A stretch of DNA of 64,000 bases from contig JASJGJ010000008.1 of the NCBI GenBank assembly GCA_033791605.1, forward strand, positions 33,915-97,914, in the 5' to 3' direction. The DNA is from Porticoccus sp033791605 (GTDB taxonomy: Bacteria > Pseudomonadota > Gammaproteobacteria > Pseudomonadales > Porticoccaceae). Below the pieces are notes generated by a model. The model saw nothing but the letters and a program-made list of their open reading frames with translations. It had not been told where the DNA came from and ran no database searches. The translations under genes were made by a program, and so were the position numbers. Below are positions 1 through 8,720 of the stretch, in pieces (the first letter of the stretch is position 1; every line of letters begins with the position of its first letter).

Positions 1-1188
1 TTTGTAAAAAATATGTTCATCCGGCCCACTGAAGCCGAACTTAAAGATTTTGAGCCCGATTTCGTTGTACTGAACGGCTCCAAGGCTGTCAATCCCGACT
101 GGCAGGAGCAGGGCCTCAATTCGGAAAATTTTGTTGCCTTCAACATGACCGAACGAGTGCAACTAATTGGTGGGACCTGGTATGGCGGCGAAATGAAGAA
201 AGGCCTTTTTTCTGTCATGAATTACCTACTACCCCAGAAAGGCATCGCCTCTATGCACTGTTCGGCCAACATTGGCCCAGATGGTGACACTGCGATCTTT
301 TTTGGGCTATCAGGTACGGGTAAAACCACGCTTTCTACCGATCCTAAACGTGCCTTAATTGGCGACGATGAGCACGGCTGGGACGACAATGGCATATTTA
401 ATTTCGAGGGTGGCTGCTACGCCAAAACCATCAACCTCAGCCAGGAGCATGAACCCGAGATCTATGCGGCTATCAAGCGCGATGCGCTGTTGGAAAATGT
501 AGTTGTCGATGACGCAGGAAATATCGATTTTTCTGACGCCTCAAAAACCGAAAATACGCGGGTTTCTTACCCAATTTATCACATTGATAACATCGTTAAG
601 CCAGTTTCTGTGGGCGGTCACGCCAGCAAAGTGATCTTCCTGACAGCCGATGCCTTTGGCGTATTACCACCTGTTGCGCGATTAACCAAAGCACAGGCCC
701 GTTATTATTTCTTGTCAGGCTATACTTCAAAGTTAGCGGGAACTGAACGGGGAATTACCGAACCCACACCCACTTTTTCAGCTTGCTTTGGCGCCGCTTT
801 TCTCAGCCTACATCCTACCCAGTACGCGGAAGTGCTAAACAACCGCATGGAGCAGGCTGACGCTCAAGCATACCTGGTTAATACCGGCTGGAACGGCACG
901 GGTCAGCGAATATCCATCAAGGCAACTCGATGTATTATCGATGCCATTTTAAATGGCTCAATCGAGGACGAGACATTCAACACGCTGCCCATTTTCGGAT
1001 TGCAAATACCTGTATCCCTTGAGGGAGTAGATACCGACATTATCGATCCAAGGAATACTTATAGTGACACCAGCCAATGGACTGATAAGGCCAACGCTCT
1101 GGCTAAAAGGTTCGTAAATAATTTTGCACAGTTTACGGATACAGCAGACGGACTTGCTCTCATTGCTGCAGGCCCCAAGCTAGACTAA
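1..1188 (+). CDS. pckA: Phosphoenolpyruvate carboxykinase (ATP), 5'-truncated by window
   Basis: ATP-dependent PEP carboxykinase, which converts oxaloacetate and ATP to phosphoenolpyruvate and CO2 in gluconeogenesis. The reading frame is open from base 1 (FVKNMFIRP, a conserved run of the family), so the gene starts before the window and the ATG at 13 is internal. About 395 of the usual 510-540 residues are present. Visible signatures are the kinase-1a/P-loop GLSGTGKTTLST near nt 304-340, the metal-site run LIGDDEHGWDD, the substrate-binding FEGGCYAK and the adenine-site NTGWNGTGQR. The C-terminus AAGPKLD matches the normal family end, so the 3' end is complete. Confidence 0.97.
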   Translation, partial: FVKNMFIRPTEAELKDFEPDFVVLNGSKAVNPDWQEQGLNSENFVAFNMTERVQLIGGTWYGGEMKKGLFSVMNYLLPQKGIASMHCSANIGPDGDTAIFFGLSGTGKTTLSTDPKRALIGDDEHGWDDNGIFNFEGGCYAKTINLSQEHEPEIYAAIKRDALLENVVVDDAGNIDFSDASKTENTRVSYPIYHIDNIVKPVSVGGHASKVIFLTADAFGVLPPVARLTKAQARYYFLSGYTSKLAGTERGITEPTPTFSACFGAAFLSLHPTQYAEVLNNRMEQADAQAYLVNTGWNGTGQRISIKATRCIIDAILNGSIEDETFNTLPIFGLQIPVSLEGVDTDIIDPRNTYSDTSQWTDKANALAKRFVNNFAQFTDTADGLALIAAGPKLD

Positions 1189-1516
1189 GATTCTAGGTAT
1201 ATAGCAACAAGGCCAACTCAATAGCAGACATCGAACTGGTCATAGACCACGATACGATTAGGTAGCTTAGAGTTGGCTCCCTTCCCCAACACATCAGGGA
1301 TTTTCAACACGCACTCGCTGTCATTGATAATCATCTCAAGAAAGGCATTACCTTAGCAGATATTTATTTATCCCCTATAGGAACCTTGACGCTGTGAGAC
1401 AATGGGGACTAGATGAAAATAAAGGCACCTATTACCTCCTTACCTCCGACTAAGATCATTTCTCTTCGCAGAAAATTAAACATCACGATGGCACTTCGGC
1501 AGTAACTATAAAAAAA
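1189..1516. other. Intergenic stretch without a recognisable gene
   Basis: This holds no convincing gene. The + strand has a short protein-like stretch around 1348-1451 (reading ...NLDAVRQWGLDENKGTYY... up to a TAA), without a start or RBS and with stops on both sides. It may be a decayed gene end, but I cannot name the family. No terminator hairpin is evident after pckA. Confidence 0.4.
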
Positions 1517-1735
1517 TCAAAAGCTGTGGAGTACTAAGCGTACAACTGAAGTAACAGTAAAAATAAATAGCGCAACAAAAATCACGCCAGCAATGACAAA
1601 GGTACTCAATTTTCCATGCTTGAAATCACGTTCAAGATTTTTTTTACTTTGAATACCCACTGCAGCTGAGAGTACGCTGCGGATCAATTGCAGAAAGCCC
1701 ACCTTATTTTTAGAATCTTCTTCTTTTGGTTCCAT
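1517..1735 (-). CDS. DUF2970 family small membrane protein
   Basis: A 72-residue protein with the layout of the DUF2970 family: a charged N-terminus, then LIRSVLSAAVGIQSKKN followed by ERDFKHGK, then one C-terminal membrane helix (about residues 45-67, VIAGVIFVALFIFTVTSVV). The family is common in gammaproteobacteria and has no known function. The ATG has a good ribosome-binding site (GGAGATTTACC-ATG). It stands alone between pckA and a small ribbon-helix-helix gene. Confidence 0.85.
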   Translation of the reverse strand: MEPKEEDSKNKVGFLQLIRSVLSAAVGIQSKKNLERDFKHGKLSTFVIAGVIFVALFIFTVTSVVRLVLHSF

Positions 1736-2034
1736 GGTAAATCTCCTAAGTATTTTGACAGCATCAATTTAATCTATCGAGCAAAACAAAACGTGGCAAT
1801 AGCCAATGCCGTGACTACCAGCACAAAGACCTCGTTGATTTTGATCAAGCTAATACCATGTCAATTGAGTCTCACTTTTTCAACGCACATACGGCAGCCG
1901 GAATGAGGATTGCCAACCCCCAGATCAGGGGTCACTCAGTACGGACAGTGATGAAATGAGGTGATTACGTTATACACCCTAGTCGAGCAGCACTTGATCA
2001 GTAGCGAGTCGGCCCGTATAAAAGTGCGCAAGGG

Positions 2035-2253
2035 TTAACGCTTGGATTTTCCAGCGACTTTTCCGGTAGATTTCCCCCCCGCCACCGTTTCTGAGCCCGT
2101 ACTGTAGGTCGCCCCATGAGCTGCCAAATAATCACGAATCAGTTTCCGTACTACCTGTGATGGTGTCAGATCCTGCGTCGCACAAAGCTCCTCAAACGCA
2201 GACTTCTTAGCCGGATCGATCAACACGGTCAATCGAGCAGTTTTAGATTCCAA
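2035..2253 (-). CDS. Ribbon-helix-helix (CopG/Arc-like) protein
   Basis: A 72-residue protein whose first 45 residues read as a ribbon-helix-helix DNA-binding fold: strand TARLTVLIDPAKKSAFEELC, then a helix, then LTPSQVVRKLIRDYLAAHG. A Gly/Lys/Ser-rich basic tail follows (GGKSTGKVAGKSKR), which could add non-specific DNA contact. The start is TTG, chosen because AGGGG lies 8 bases upstream and no in-frame ATG precedes it. It is probably a small transcriptional regulator. No toxin partner lies next to it, so a toxin-antitoxin role is not supported. Confidence 0.75.
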   Translation of the reverse strand: MESKTARLTVLIDPAKKSAFEELCATQDLTPSQVVRKLIRDYLAAHGATYSTGSETVAGGKSTGKVAGKSKR

Positions 2254-2440
2254 AACAATCCCCTTTAATTAGCATCAAATTACAATCTAATGATAATAAA
2301 ACATCTATCAACAATGATCCATTAATATACGTCACCTGGGTTCCTACAATGGCGGGGCTATCCATATTCATACTGTTAACTGACGCGCAGGAACCTCCAC
2401 AGATTGGAGCTGTGTACCGACCTAGACATCTACATTCGGG

Positions 2441-2533
2441 GAAATAGAGTACAACCTGTACCAGGCAAACTTTTGCGACTACGCACTGGGCCTAGTGATC
2501 GAAAAAATGCTGGATAAGTCTTATAAAGATTGA
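2441..2533 (+). pseudogene. Possible remnant of a beta-lactamase-family serine hydrolase
   Basis: The frame ends in YALGLVIEKMLDKSYKD-stop. This resembles the run 'Y(A/V)LLGLVIEKVSGKSYED' that follows the catalytic Tyr in class C beta-lactamase-like hydrolases. There is no start codon, no RBS and no matching sequence upstream in the same frame, so only a scar remains. The assignment rests on one short motif and is tentative. Confidence 0.3.
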
Positions 2534-2759
2534 AAAATTCGGTGGCTATCTAAGATATCAGCGGGGACCACCCTCGTGAGAAGTGGAAAATAATTGGTCC
2601 TGTGAAATAAATAACCTATCAATTACCACAGCACCCTCACCACATCATTAAGCTTGCGATCAAGACTAGAGGGGCAAACCTCTAACATGCTGCTGTTCAT
2701 TTTCGATAGATGTCAAAAGCTAAAAATTATGATGACCCCTGACAAGTATCCGGAATTGA

Positions 2760-2782
2760 ACCTAGGGTACTGAACCCAAGGT
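2760..2782 (-). terminator. Inverted repeat downstream of mlaB
   Basis: A 9-base stem with one mismatch and a 5-base loop (ACCTTGGGT/ACCCTAGGT on the minus strand) lies 25 bases after the mlaB stop. There is no clear U-run, so it may be a weak terminator or an mRNA 3'-end stabiliser for the mla transcript. Confidence 0.35.
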
Positions 2783-2807
2783 ACTATATTATTTGTTAAT
2801 CGTTTTA

Positions 2808-3095
2808 TTATTCACCCGACATTTCAGGGAAAAACCCATTTACGTCGTATAAGTTTAATAGGCCCTGTAGGGGAGGGTTAACCCCTTGCAAGGGAATTGC
2901 CCTGCGCTGTAAATAAAGCAGCAAGCCCACTGCAGCGGAATCACTGTGAGCAATACCACTACAATCGAGCCGCCGAACATCATTCAAAGGCAGCTTATCC
3001 AATTGCCGAATCAATCCAGCTGCTGACTCAAAACTCACATCTCCGTTAATGTATAAGGTGTCACCAAGCAAGCTAAGTGCTTTCTTAGATTTCAT
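2808..3095 (-). CDS. mlaB: MlaB-like STAS-domain protein of the Mla lipid transporter
   Basis: A 95-residue STAS-domain protein. In the Mla system MlaB binds the ATPase MlaF in the cytoplasm and is needed for its stability and activity. The fold is visible as LLGDTLYINGDVSFESA, then the central RRLDCSGIAHSDSAAVGLLLYL with the 'D.S...DSAA...L' pattern around the conserved Ser/Asp loop. It is the last gene of mlaFEDCB and its ATG overlaps the mlaC stop (ATGA). The length is typical. Confidence 0.9.
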   Translation of the reverse strand: MKSKKALSLLGDTLYINGDVSFESAAGLIRQLDKLPLNDVRRLDCSGIAHSDSAAVGLLLYLQRRAIPLQGVNPPLQGLLNLYDVNGFFPEMSGE

Positions 3096-3748
3096 GGCGC
3101 CCTCTGCTCTGCAGCCTCTTTTAAAAACAGGATTAGGCCGTCTACCCCTTTCTGAGAAAGGTTATCAGAAAATTGACCCCGCATTGTTACCACATAGCTA
3201 ACCCCATCCACATTTACATCAATGATCTTCCATTTATCTATTCTCTTTTCCAGCCGTAAAAACAAGGCAACATCATCCCCTCTCTGGCTACTGGCTTTGA
3301 GTTTTAGGATGGCCTTTTGCTCCGTCGCCTCAGTGACGGCTTCGATGTCCGCGCTGGAATCACGATAATCAAACAACTGTTTGCCATAGGTCGAGACGAA
3401 CAAGTTTTGAAAGGCTTCTGCGACGTCTGATCGCTGTGATGCTGTAGCAGAATTCCAGTATGTGGTCATGGCCAACCGGGTCATGCGAGAAAAATCAAAA
3501 TAGGGCACTACTTTTTGATTAACCAATTCATTGATTTTTGTAGGATCTTGCATATAAAGCGCTTCGTTAGCACGCATCTCGGTTAACACATCGCTAACAG
3601 CGGCCGTCACAACCTGAATAGGAGTCAAATTTTCTGCCTTCACGTTGACGGATTCTGCAAAAAGATTAGAACCCAGTAACGCAAAAAAAAGCACAATCAC
3701 AAATTTATGACATTGCCTCACAACACCCAACTTTGTAGATTCCATCAT
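3092..3748 (-). CDS. mlaC: Periplasmic phospholipid-binding protein MlaC
   Basis: Soluble periplasmic lipid carrier that shuttles phospholipids between the outer-membrane MlaA complex and the inner-membrane MlaFEDB complex. It has an N-terminal signal peptide (hydrophobic FVIVLFFALLGSNLFA, cleavage about residue 31) and the MlaC/Tol_Tol_Ttg2 domain, with VVPYFDFSRMTRLAM and the C-terminal WKIIDVNVDGVSYVVTMRGQF. Its 218 residues fit the family. The start overlaps the mlaD stop and its stop overlaps mlaB, so translation is probably coupled. No mlaA is in this window. Confidence 0.95.
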   Translation of the reverse strand: MMESTKLGVVRQCHKFVIVLFFALLGSNLFAESVNVKAENLTPIQVVTAAVSDVLTEMRANEALYMQDPTKINELVNQKVVPYFDFSRMTRLAMTTYWNSATASQRSDVAEAFQNLFVSTYGKQLFDYRDSSADIEAVTEATEQKAILKLKASSQRGDDVALFLRLEKRIDKWKIIDVNVDGVSYVVTMRGQFSDNLSQKGVDGLILFLKEAAEQRAP

Positions 3749-4209
3749 TTTGCTCCAGAAGCTGACATACCTGTCACTATCTTGCCGATTAAATTCTCCA
3801 ACACCAACGCCGAGGAAGTAAAGCTTATAGTATCGCCCTGTTTAAGCATTTCATCTTCTCCACCAGTTTCTAGATTCACATACTGCTCCCCCAGCACTCC
3901 AGAGGTAAAAATTCCAGCAGAAGCATCAGTACTGAAGTGATAGACGTCATCTATAACCAACAACACCTTTGCTTGGTACGTGGTGCCATCAAGATCAATA
4001 CTGGTAACACGGCCAATCGTTACACCGGCACTTTTTACCGGCGCTCGGACCTTTAATCCACCAATATTATGAAAATAAGCGGTCACTACATAAGTGTTCG
4101 CTTGGTTGAGTGTTGACTGGTTAGCAACACGCAATGCCAAAAACACGATGGCAACCACCCCCAACGCCACGAACAAACCAACCCAAAAATCCAGCAGTGT
4201 ACGGTTCAT
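3745..4209 (-). CDS. mlaD: MCE-domain lipid transporter subunit MlaD
   Basis: Inner-membrane-anchored MCE protein that forms the hexameric ring handing lipid between MlaE and MlaC. One N-terminal membrane helix (about residues 8-27, FWVGLFVALGVVAIVFLALRV) is followed by the MCE domain (VTAYFHNIGGLKVRAPVKSAGVTIGRV) and the family's GVLGEQYVNLETGG run. The 154 residues match gammaproteobacterial MlaD. It lies one base downstream of mlaE in the operon. Confidence 0.95.
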   Translation of the reverse strand: MNRTLLDFWVGLFVALGVVAIVFLALRVANQSTLNQANTYVVTAYFHNIGGLKVRAPVKSAGVTIGRVTSIDLDGTTYQAKVLLVIDDVYHFSTDASAGIFTSGVLGEQYVNLETGGEDEMLKQGDTISFTSSALVLENLIGKIVTGMSASGAK

Positions 4210-4210
4210 T

Positions 4211-5002
4211 TTAAAACCCCTGAAACATGAAAGCTGTTAAAATAAAATCTAGCCCTAGCACAGCCATTGCCGAAGCAACAACCGTACGAGTAGTGGCACG
4301 AGAAACACCTTCGGCTGTAGGTACCGCAGAATAGCCTTCGAAGACCGAAATCAACATAACAACCACAGAGAAGGCAACACTTTTAATGAAACCATTAACG
4401 ATATCCTGACGAAAATCTACCGCATCCTGCATCTGTGACCAGAAGGCACCTTGATCGACCCCAATCAGGTTCACAGCCACTAGGTAGCCACCAAAAATGC
4501 CCGCAACATTAAAAATAGCGGTGAGTAACGGTAAGGAAAACACTCCTGCCCAAAAGCGTGGAACTACCACCCTAGCCATGGGTTGGATCGCCATCATCTC
4601 TAGAGCATTGAGCTGCTCTGTAGCTTTCATCAAACCAATTTCTGCGGTTACAGCAGAACCCGCACGACTAGCAAAAAGTATTGCTGTCAATACTGGCCCC
4701 AGCTCACGAACCAATGACAAGGCCACGACCATACCTACACCCTCACCAGAACCAAAACGCTCTAGGGTGGTATACATTTGCAAGCCCAGCACCATACCCA
4801 CAAATAATCCGGAGACCAGAATAATGACCAGTGAAAGCACCCCAATAAAGTACATTTCACGGATTAACAACGAAGGTCTTCTCAGGCAAATTGCCGATGC
4901 CCGAATAATGGTCAAAAGAAACTGAACCATGGCACCAAGCCGGATGATGGCATCGTTAGCTTTGCGGCCAATTAGTGTCAGCGCCGGAGTAATTGCTTTC
5001 AC
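4211..5002 (-). CDS. mlaE: Mla transporter permease MlaE
   Basis: Integral membrane permease of the MlaFEDB phospholipid ABC transporter (MlaE/YrbE family). It has several hydrophobic segments and the family core: LVIILVSGLFVGMVLGLQ, then LVRELGPVLTAILFASRAGSA with the EIG coupling run, and a C-terminal AMAVLGLDFILTAFMFQGF. The 263 residues are typical. The start overlaps the mlaF stop by 4 bases, which points to coupled expression with the ATPase. Confidence 0.95.
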   Translation of the reverse strand: MKAITPALTLIGRKANDAIIRLGAMVQFLLTIIRASAICLRRPSLLIREMYFIGVLSLVIILVSGLFVGMVLGLQMYTTLERFGSGEGVGMVVALSLVRELGPVLTAILFASRAGSAVTAEIGLMKATEQLNALEMMAIQPMARVVVPRFWAGVFSLPLLTAIFNVAGIFGGYLVAVNLIGVDQGAFWSQMQDAVDFRQDIVNGFIKSVAFSVVVMLISVFEGYSAVPTAEGVSRATTRTVVASAMAVLGLDFILTAFMFQGF

Positions 5003-5844
5003 CGCGCCACCTCCATCAACATTGAACGATAATCGGGTGCTTCATAGTGAAAGGGTACAGGGCCATCAACGTCTCCATCGACAAACTGTCTAACAAATGG
5101 ATCTTCTGACGCCAAAATTGCTTGCACGTCACCCTCAGCCAACACCGCGCCCTCTGAAATCAAATACACATAATCCACAATTTTTAAGGATTCTTGCACA
5201 TCGTGAGTCACAACAATGGACGTAGCTCCTAAGGCATCATTCAATTTTCGAATCAGCTGTCCGACAACGCCCAAAGAAATGGGGTCAAGCCCAGCAAAAG
5301 GTTCGTCGTAGAGCATGAGGTTAGGGTCTAGGGCCGTAGCACGCGCCAGAGCAACCCGCCTTGCCATACCACCGGACAACTCCGATGGCATCATATGATG
5401 AGTACCACGTAAACCTACAGCATGAAGTTTCATCAACACTAATAGTCTTATGACACTTTCTGGTAAATCTGTATGCTCACGAATTTGGAACGCAACGTTA
5501 TCAAACACAGTCATGTCCGTGAACAACGCACCCATCTGAAACAACATACCCATTTTTCTCCGCAGCTGATAAAGCTGCTCAGGGTGCAAGTCAGGTACTG
5601 ACTGTCCATCAACCCACAAATTCCCCTCACTGGGTTTCAGCTGTCCGCCAATCAAGCGGAGGATGGTTGTTTTACCACAGCCACTACCACCCAAAATGGC
5701 TACCACCTTGCCACGAGGCACCTGCAGGTTGATGTTCCTCAGCACTTTACGATTGCCGTAACCAAATGAAACTTGGCAAAGTTCAACCAAATTAGTATTG
5801 CGATCGGTATCGTCATGTATCGTGTTCGGTGCATTATTTGTCAT
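4999..5844 (-). CDS. mlaF: Mla transporter ATP-binding protein MlaF
   Basis: ABC ATPase that powers Mla lipid transport at the inner membrane. Walker A is GGSGCGKTT (about residues 52-60), the signature is LSGGMARRVALARA, Walker B is LMLYDEPFAGLDP and the switch is VVTHD. The C-terminal tail (VDGPVPFHYEAPDY) is the conserved MlaF extension that contacts the neighbouring MlaF. I take the ATG at 5844 as start because the TTG one codon earlier is less likely and AAGGTAG lies upstream. It is the first gene of mlaFEDCB. Confidence 0.95.
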   Translation of the reverse strand: MTNNAPNTIHDDTDRNTNLVELCQVSFGYGNRKVLRNINLQVPRGKVVAILGGSGCGKTTILRLIGGQLKPSEGNLWVDGQSVPDLHPEQLYQLRRKMGMLFQMGALFTDMTVFDNVAFQIREHTDLPESVIRLLVLMKLHAVGLRGTHHMMPSELSGGMARRVALARATALDPNLMLYDEPFAGLDPISLGVVGQLIRKLNDALGATSIVVTHDVQESLKIVDYVYLISEGAVLAEGDVQAILASEDPFVRQFVDGDVDGPVPFHYEAPDYRSMLMEVAR

Positions 5845-6050
5845 CAAAAATCTACCTTCCTTAAGATAGGTTTACATTAACATAACCCACGGCTGTATTT
5901 ATTAACAACACCTCAAAGAGTATTAATATGAAATACGTCCTATTTTTTACTGAGTGTTGTCGGCGCTAACTTGTTTCGCCAGAGATGGATATCACTTATG
6001 TTTAGGACCAAGCATTCATCTCTGATTAACCCACAGACCAACATCAACCG

Positions 6051-6785
6051 TCAATCTAACCAACGTAACTTTTTGTAATCAAAGTTTTCTTCTAACGTCG
6101 GTTTGATAATCTGAAAATACGGGGATAAATCAAAGTCGCGAGGAGTGACATGGCTATAGTGTTTTTTTTCTAATACAACATCCTCACATAGAATGCTCAT
6201 TTCACTCTGACAAACCTCAACCTCTCTGGGCAAAATAGGATATCGAATTGACTGGAAGGCCTGCGCCACCAATGTAGAACAAATTGCTTTGGTGGGTTCT
6301 CCGCTACCAAAGGCAATTAACTTTCGACGGTAACGCATCGGAACAGGAGGGGTGGGTATCAAATAGCGCATCAAATCGAAAATATTTTTCATATCATATT
6401 TCAGTCCAATGCGCGCAATCGCGTAATTTAACAGCTGCTGCTTATCTTCTTCTGTCAAATTGAGTGCACGACAAATTCTCAGATTAAAGCCGTCATATTT
6501 TTTTAGAGGAACATGGCTAATACCATTAATCATATCGGCTTCAATGAGTGGCCCTACGCCATCTTGCTCGCCAACAAACAAGCAAACATGAGACCAAGTA
6601 GACTGGGTTAGATATTTAATGGCGGTGCTAACTCGGCTGTTGCCCTCTACCAGCAGTAGATCCCCTGGCTTCAACGTCTGCTGTAATTGTTGGATTGATA
6701 ATGTGGAAAATTCTTCGTAATGAGAACGTGGTTTGCTCAAAAAGCGTGCGAGCTTGACGCCAATATACCTGAACAAGAAATCCAT
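6051..6785 (-). CDS. YiiX/YebB-like permuted NlpC/P60 cysteine hydrolase
   Basis: A 244-residue member of the permuted papain-like group (YaeF/YiiX). The catalytic His comes before the Cys: His66 in STWSHVCLFVG, acid Glu82 in LIEAD, and Cys169 in AICSTLVAQAF. It starts with GDLLLVEGNSRVSTAIKYLT, a common opening in this family. There is no clear signal peptide. Relatives act on amide or ester bonds in lipids or peptidoglycan, but the substrate is not known here. It stands alone, about 200 bases upstream of mlaF on the same strand. Confidence 0.8.
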   Translation of the reverse strand: MDFLFRYIGVKLARFLSKPRSHYEEFSTLSIQQLQQTLKPGDLLLVEGNSRVSTAIKYLTQSTWSHVCLFVGEQDGVGPLIEADMINGISHVPLKKYDGFNLRICRALNLTEEDKQQLLNYAIARIGLKYDMKNIFDLMRYLIPTPPVPMRYRRKLIAFGSGEPTKAICSTLVAQAFQSIRYPILPREVEVCQSEMSILCEDVVLEKKHYSHVTPRDFDLSPYFQIIKPTLEENFDYKKLRWLD

Positions 6786-7053
6786 AGCCTTGTGCTCTAC
6801 TCTCGATCATTCCAAAATTTACATTCTACCCTAGGGTACGCCCCTGTTACCCATATAGACATGCAAAACTAACGTCTTCAATGGAACGTTGCCGCAAGCT
6901 TTTTAGAAACTACGCCTAGCTGGTTGTTATATACATCCTTTTACTCAGTCTAACATGACTAACTTCATACCTGAGCACAGGATTTTCCTGAAAAAAAACG
7001 GACGCCTTATGCCGCATAAGATCGACCACAATCAACGTTGAGGTTTATACAGA

Positions 7054-7393
7054 GTGAAAAAACATCTATTGGTTACCTTCTTTTTCTCCCTATTTTTAGC
7101 AAACAATCTTTATGCCAATGAGAAACAAGTCTATTCCTGCCCAGTGGATAGCGTATGGTAGATATCTCAAAATGGATGGAGGAGAACTGCACGTCATCGT
7201 AGATGATGATAATGTTATGCTTGGCATCACCAGCCAGCGGCAGGAAATAGATATGTTTGGGAGGAGTGAAGACTGGCCTCAGGATGTACATAGAGTAACG
7301 GGGAATAACGATATAGCTTCCGTGATCTTTCATATGGTGGAGCACAAGCACTCATCAGGAATGAAGACTGGGAAGAGAAAGAGACCTAGGTAA
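7054..7393 (+). pseudogene. Possible frameshifted small secreted protein
   Basis: A GTG at 7054 opens a good signal peptide (VKKHLLVTFFFSLFLANNLYA) followed by NEKQVYSCPVDSVW and then a TAG at 7159. In the next frame the sequence continues directly as RYLKMDGGELHVIVDDDNVM to a stop at 7393. Skipping one base at the TAG would join them into a secreted protein of about 112 residues with a charged C-terminus. I read this as a one-base frameshift (real or a sequencing error). The family is not recognised. Confidence 0.4.
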
Positions 7394-7477
7394 GACAGCC
7401 TTTGCTCTCCAGCGACACCGTTAAAGCATAGTCTTGAGACCCAATCGATATAGCCAGTTCAGGCAAGCAAGCTCGCA

Positions 7478-7753
7478 CTACGAAATATGCTCATCCAAAT
7501 AATTATTAACCTCTGACTCTATCATTCCTTTAAAGGCCATCATCAACAACCCCAGTTTGACATCGACCTTAACCCTAGTCTCATCAAAACTCACCTTTGC
7601 ATCAGCGCTATGATAGGTGTAATGAACAATATTTCCCTCTAAATGATACTCACCGCCAAACTTGGATTTTAGTTTTTGACCCAGCTCTTCCGTCATTGAG
7701 CGCAGGTGCTCCTCATCCATATTATGGTGTCTTATGATTTGAATATGACTCAT
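7478..7753 (-). CDS. Polyhydroxyalkanoic acid system family protein
   Basis: A 91-residue protein of the PHA-system (PHA_gran_rgn) family, with the typical opening MSHIQIIRHHNM, then LGQKLKSKFGGEYHLEGN and FDETRVKVDVKLGLLMM. Family members occur beside phasins and PHA synthesis genes and are thought to be granule-associated, with no biochemical role established. I place the start at the second Met because the family begins there. The neighbours (a TetR regulator and a phasin) strongly support the assignment. Confidence 0.85.
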   Translation of the reverse strand: MSHIQIIRHHNMDEEHLRSMTEELGQKLKSKFGGEYHLEGNIVHYTYHSADAKVSFDETRVKVDVKLGLLMMAFKGMIESEVNNYLDEHIS

Positions 7754-7930
7754 CAACCCACTCCTGATCATTATTGTTATACCTTAGATGGCCCCAAAAC
7801 AACGATGTATGATTAAGCTCGCTGAATCATCTGCTTTCAGTTTTTGCAAAAGAAAATCTTATGCTATAAAGAGGGGAACACTTCGACCACCTAGAATGGC
7901 TTAAATGCTATCGTTGTTTGTCTTGTGGGT

Positions 7931-8581
7931 CTAGGCTTGTTTGTCTCTCTGATAAAGGATATTACACTCAGATAAAAATTGTCTTTGCTTATCCCCCATA
8001 TAAGGGGCAAGCAACGTCATTATTTGCATAATGGCACCTTGGATAAACTCATGCTGTTCCAGTTTTCGTTTTCGAAGGTTCTGAAACTCAAACCAATGCG
8101 TATAGATCAGCATCATATTGTCTGAGAGTTCGTCAACAGTACTAGCCACCAAACTGTCTCCTGACAACACCCCTTCGCCCAATAACTGGCGTAGCATTTT
8201 ATTTATTGATTGGTACTGCTGTTCTATAAGTCGACGAAACCGCGTATCAATACCGGAATATTTTTGTAAAAGATCTGTGATATTTCGGAAAAAGAAACGG
8301 TGTCCATAAATATGCTCCAAAAGCACATACAAATGTAGCCAATGTCTTTCCAAGGTATCCCCAGCATCACGAGCATCCTCTAACAAAACAAGAATACCAG
8401 CTTCGAACCGCTCGTAGAGTGCAGCAACAATCTCTTCCTTTCCTTTAAAATGGTAATACAGGTTACCCGGGCTTATATCTAATTCATTGGCGATATCAAC
8501 CGCTGACAAGTTTGCCTCGCCCTCTTCATTAAACAAAACCAAACTAACTTCAAGGATAATGTCTCGCCGTTTTATAGCCAT
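7931..8581 (-). CDS. TetR/AcrR family regulator next to phasin gene
   Basis: A TetR-type repressor of 216 residues. The N-terminal helix-turn-helix is clear (MAIKRRDIILEVSLVLFNEE, then SAVDIANELDISPGNLYYHF, then KGKEEIVAALYERF). The C-terminal part is helical and would bind ligand and dimerise. The start at 8581 (ATG) is preferred to the upstream TTG. It is divergent from the phasin gene with about 140 bases between them, so it probably controls the phasin and/or itself. The ligand cannot be read from the sequence. Confidence 0.88.
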   Translation of the reverse strand: MAIKRRDIILEVSLVLFNEEGEANLSAVDIANELDISPGNLYYHFKGKEEIVAALYERFEAGILVLLEDARDAGDTLERHWLHLYVLLEHIYGHRFFFRNITDLLQKYSGIDTRFRRLIEQQYQSINKMLRQLLGEGVLSGDSLVASTVDELSDNMMLIYTHWFEFQNLRKRKLEQHEFIQGAIMQIMTLLAPYMGDKQRQFLSECNILYQRDKQA

Positions 8582-8720
8582 ATTAGAAAGCTTCAAATAA
8601 AAATTTAAGTTTTTTTAAAAAAACCTTGTATTAGTATGCTTTTTCTAAAATTTTTAATTACTGTACTTGCAAGATCCGGAGATTAAACCTCCAACCCCAA
8701 TCATTTACGGAGATACTACT

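Larger units (their letters stand above)
2254..2807. other. Gene-poor stretch with decayed coding remnants
   Basis: This 554-base stretch has no intact gene. On the + strand a 30-codon segment (2441-2533) resembles part of a serine beta-lactamase-like hydrolase and is listed separately. Near the mla operon end there is an inverted repeat at 2760-2782. The rest shows nothing I can support. Confidence 0.5.

Noticed and set aside
4497..4925. A 142-codon + strand frame inside mlaE
   Set aside because: It is the antisense shadow of mlaE, with no RBS and a Ser/Thr/Lys composition typical of antisense frames.
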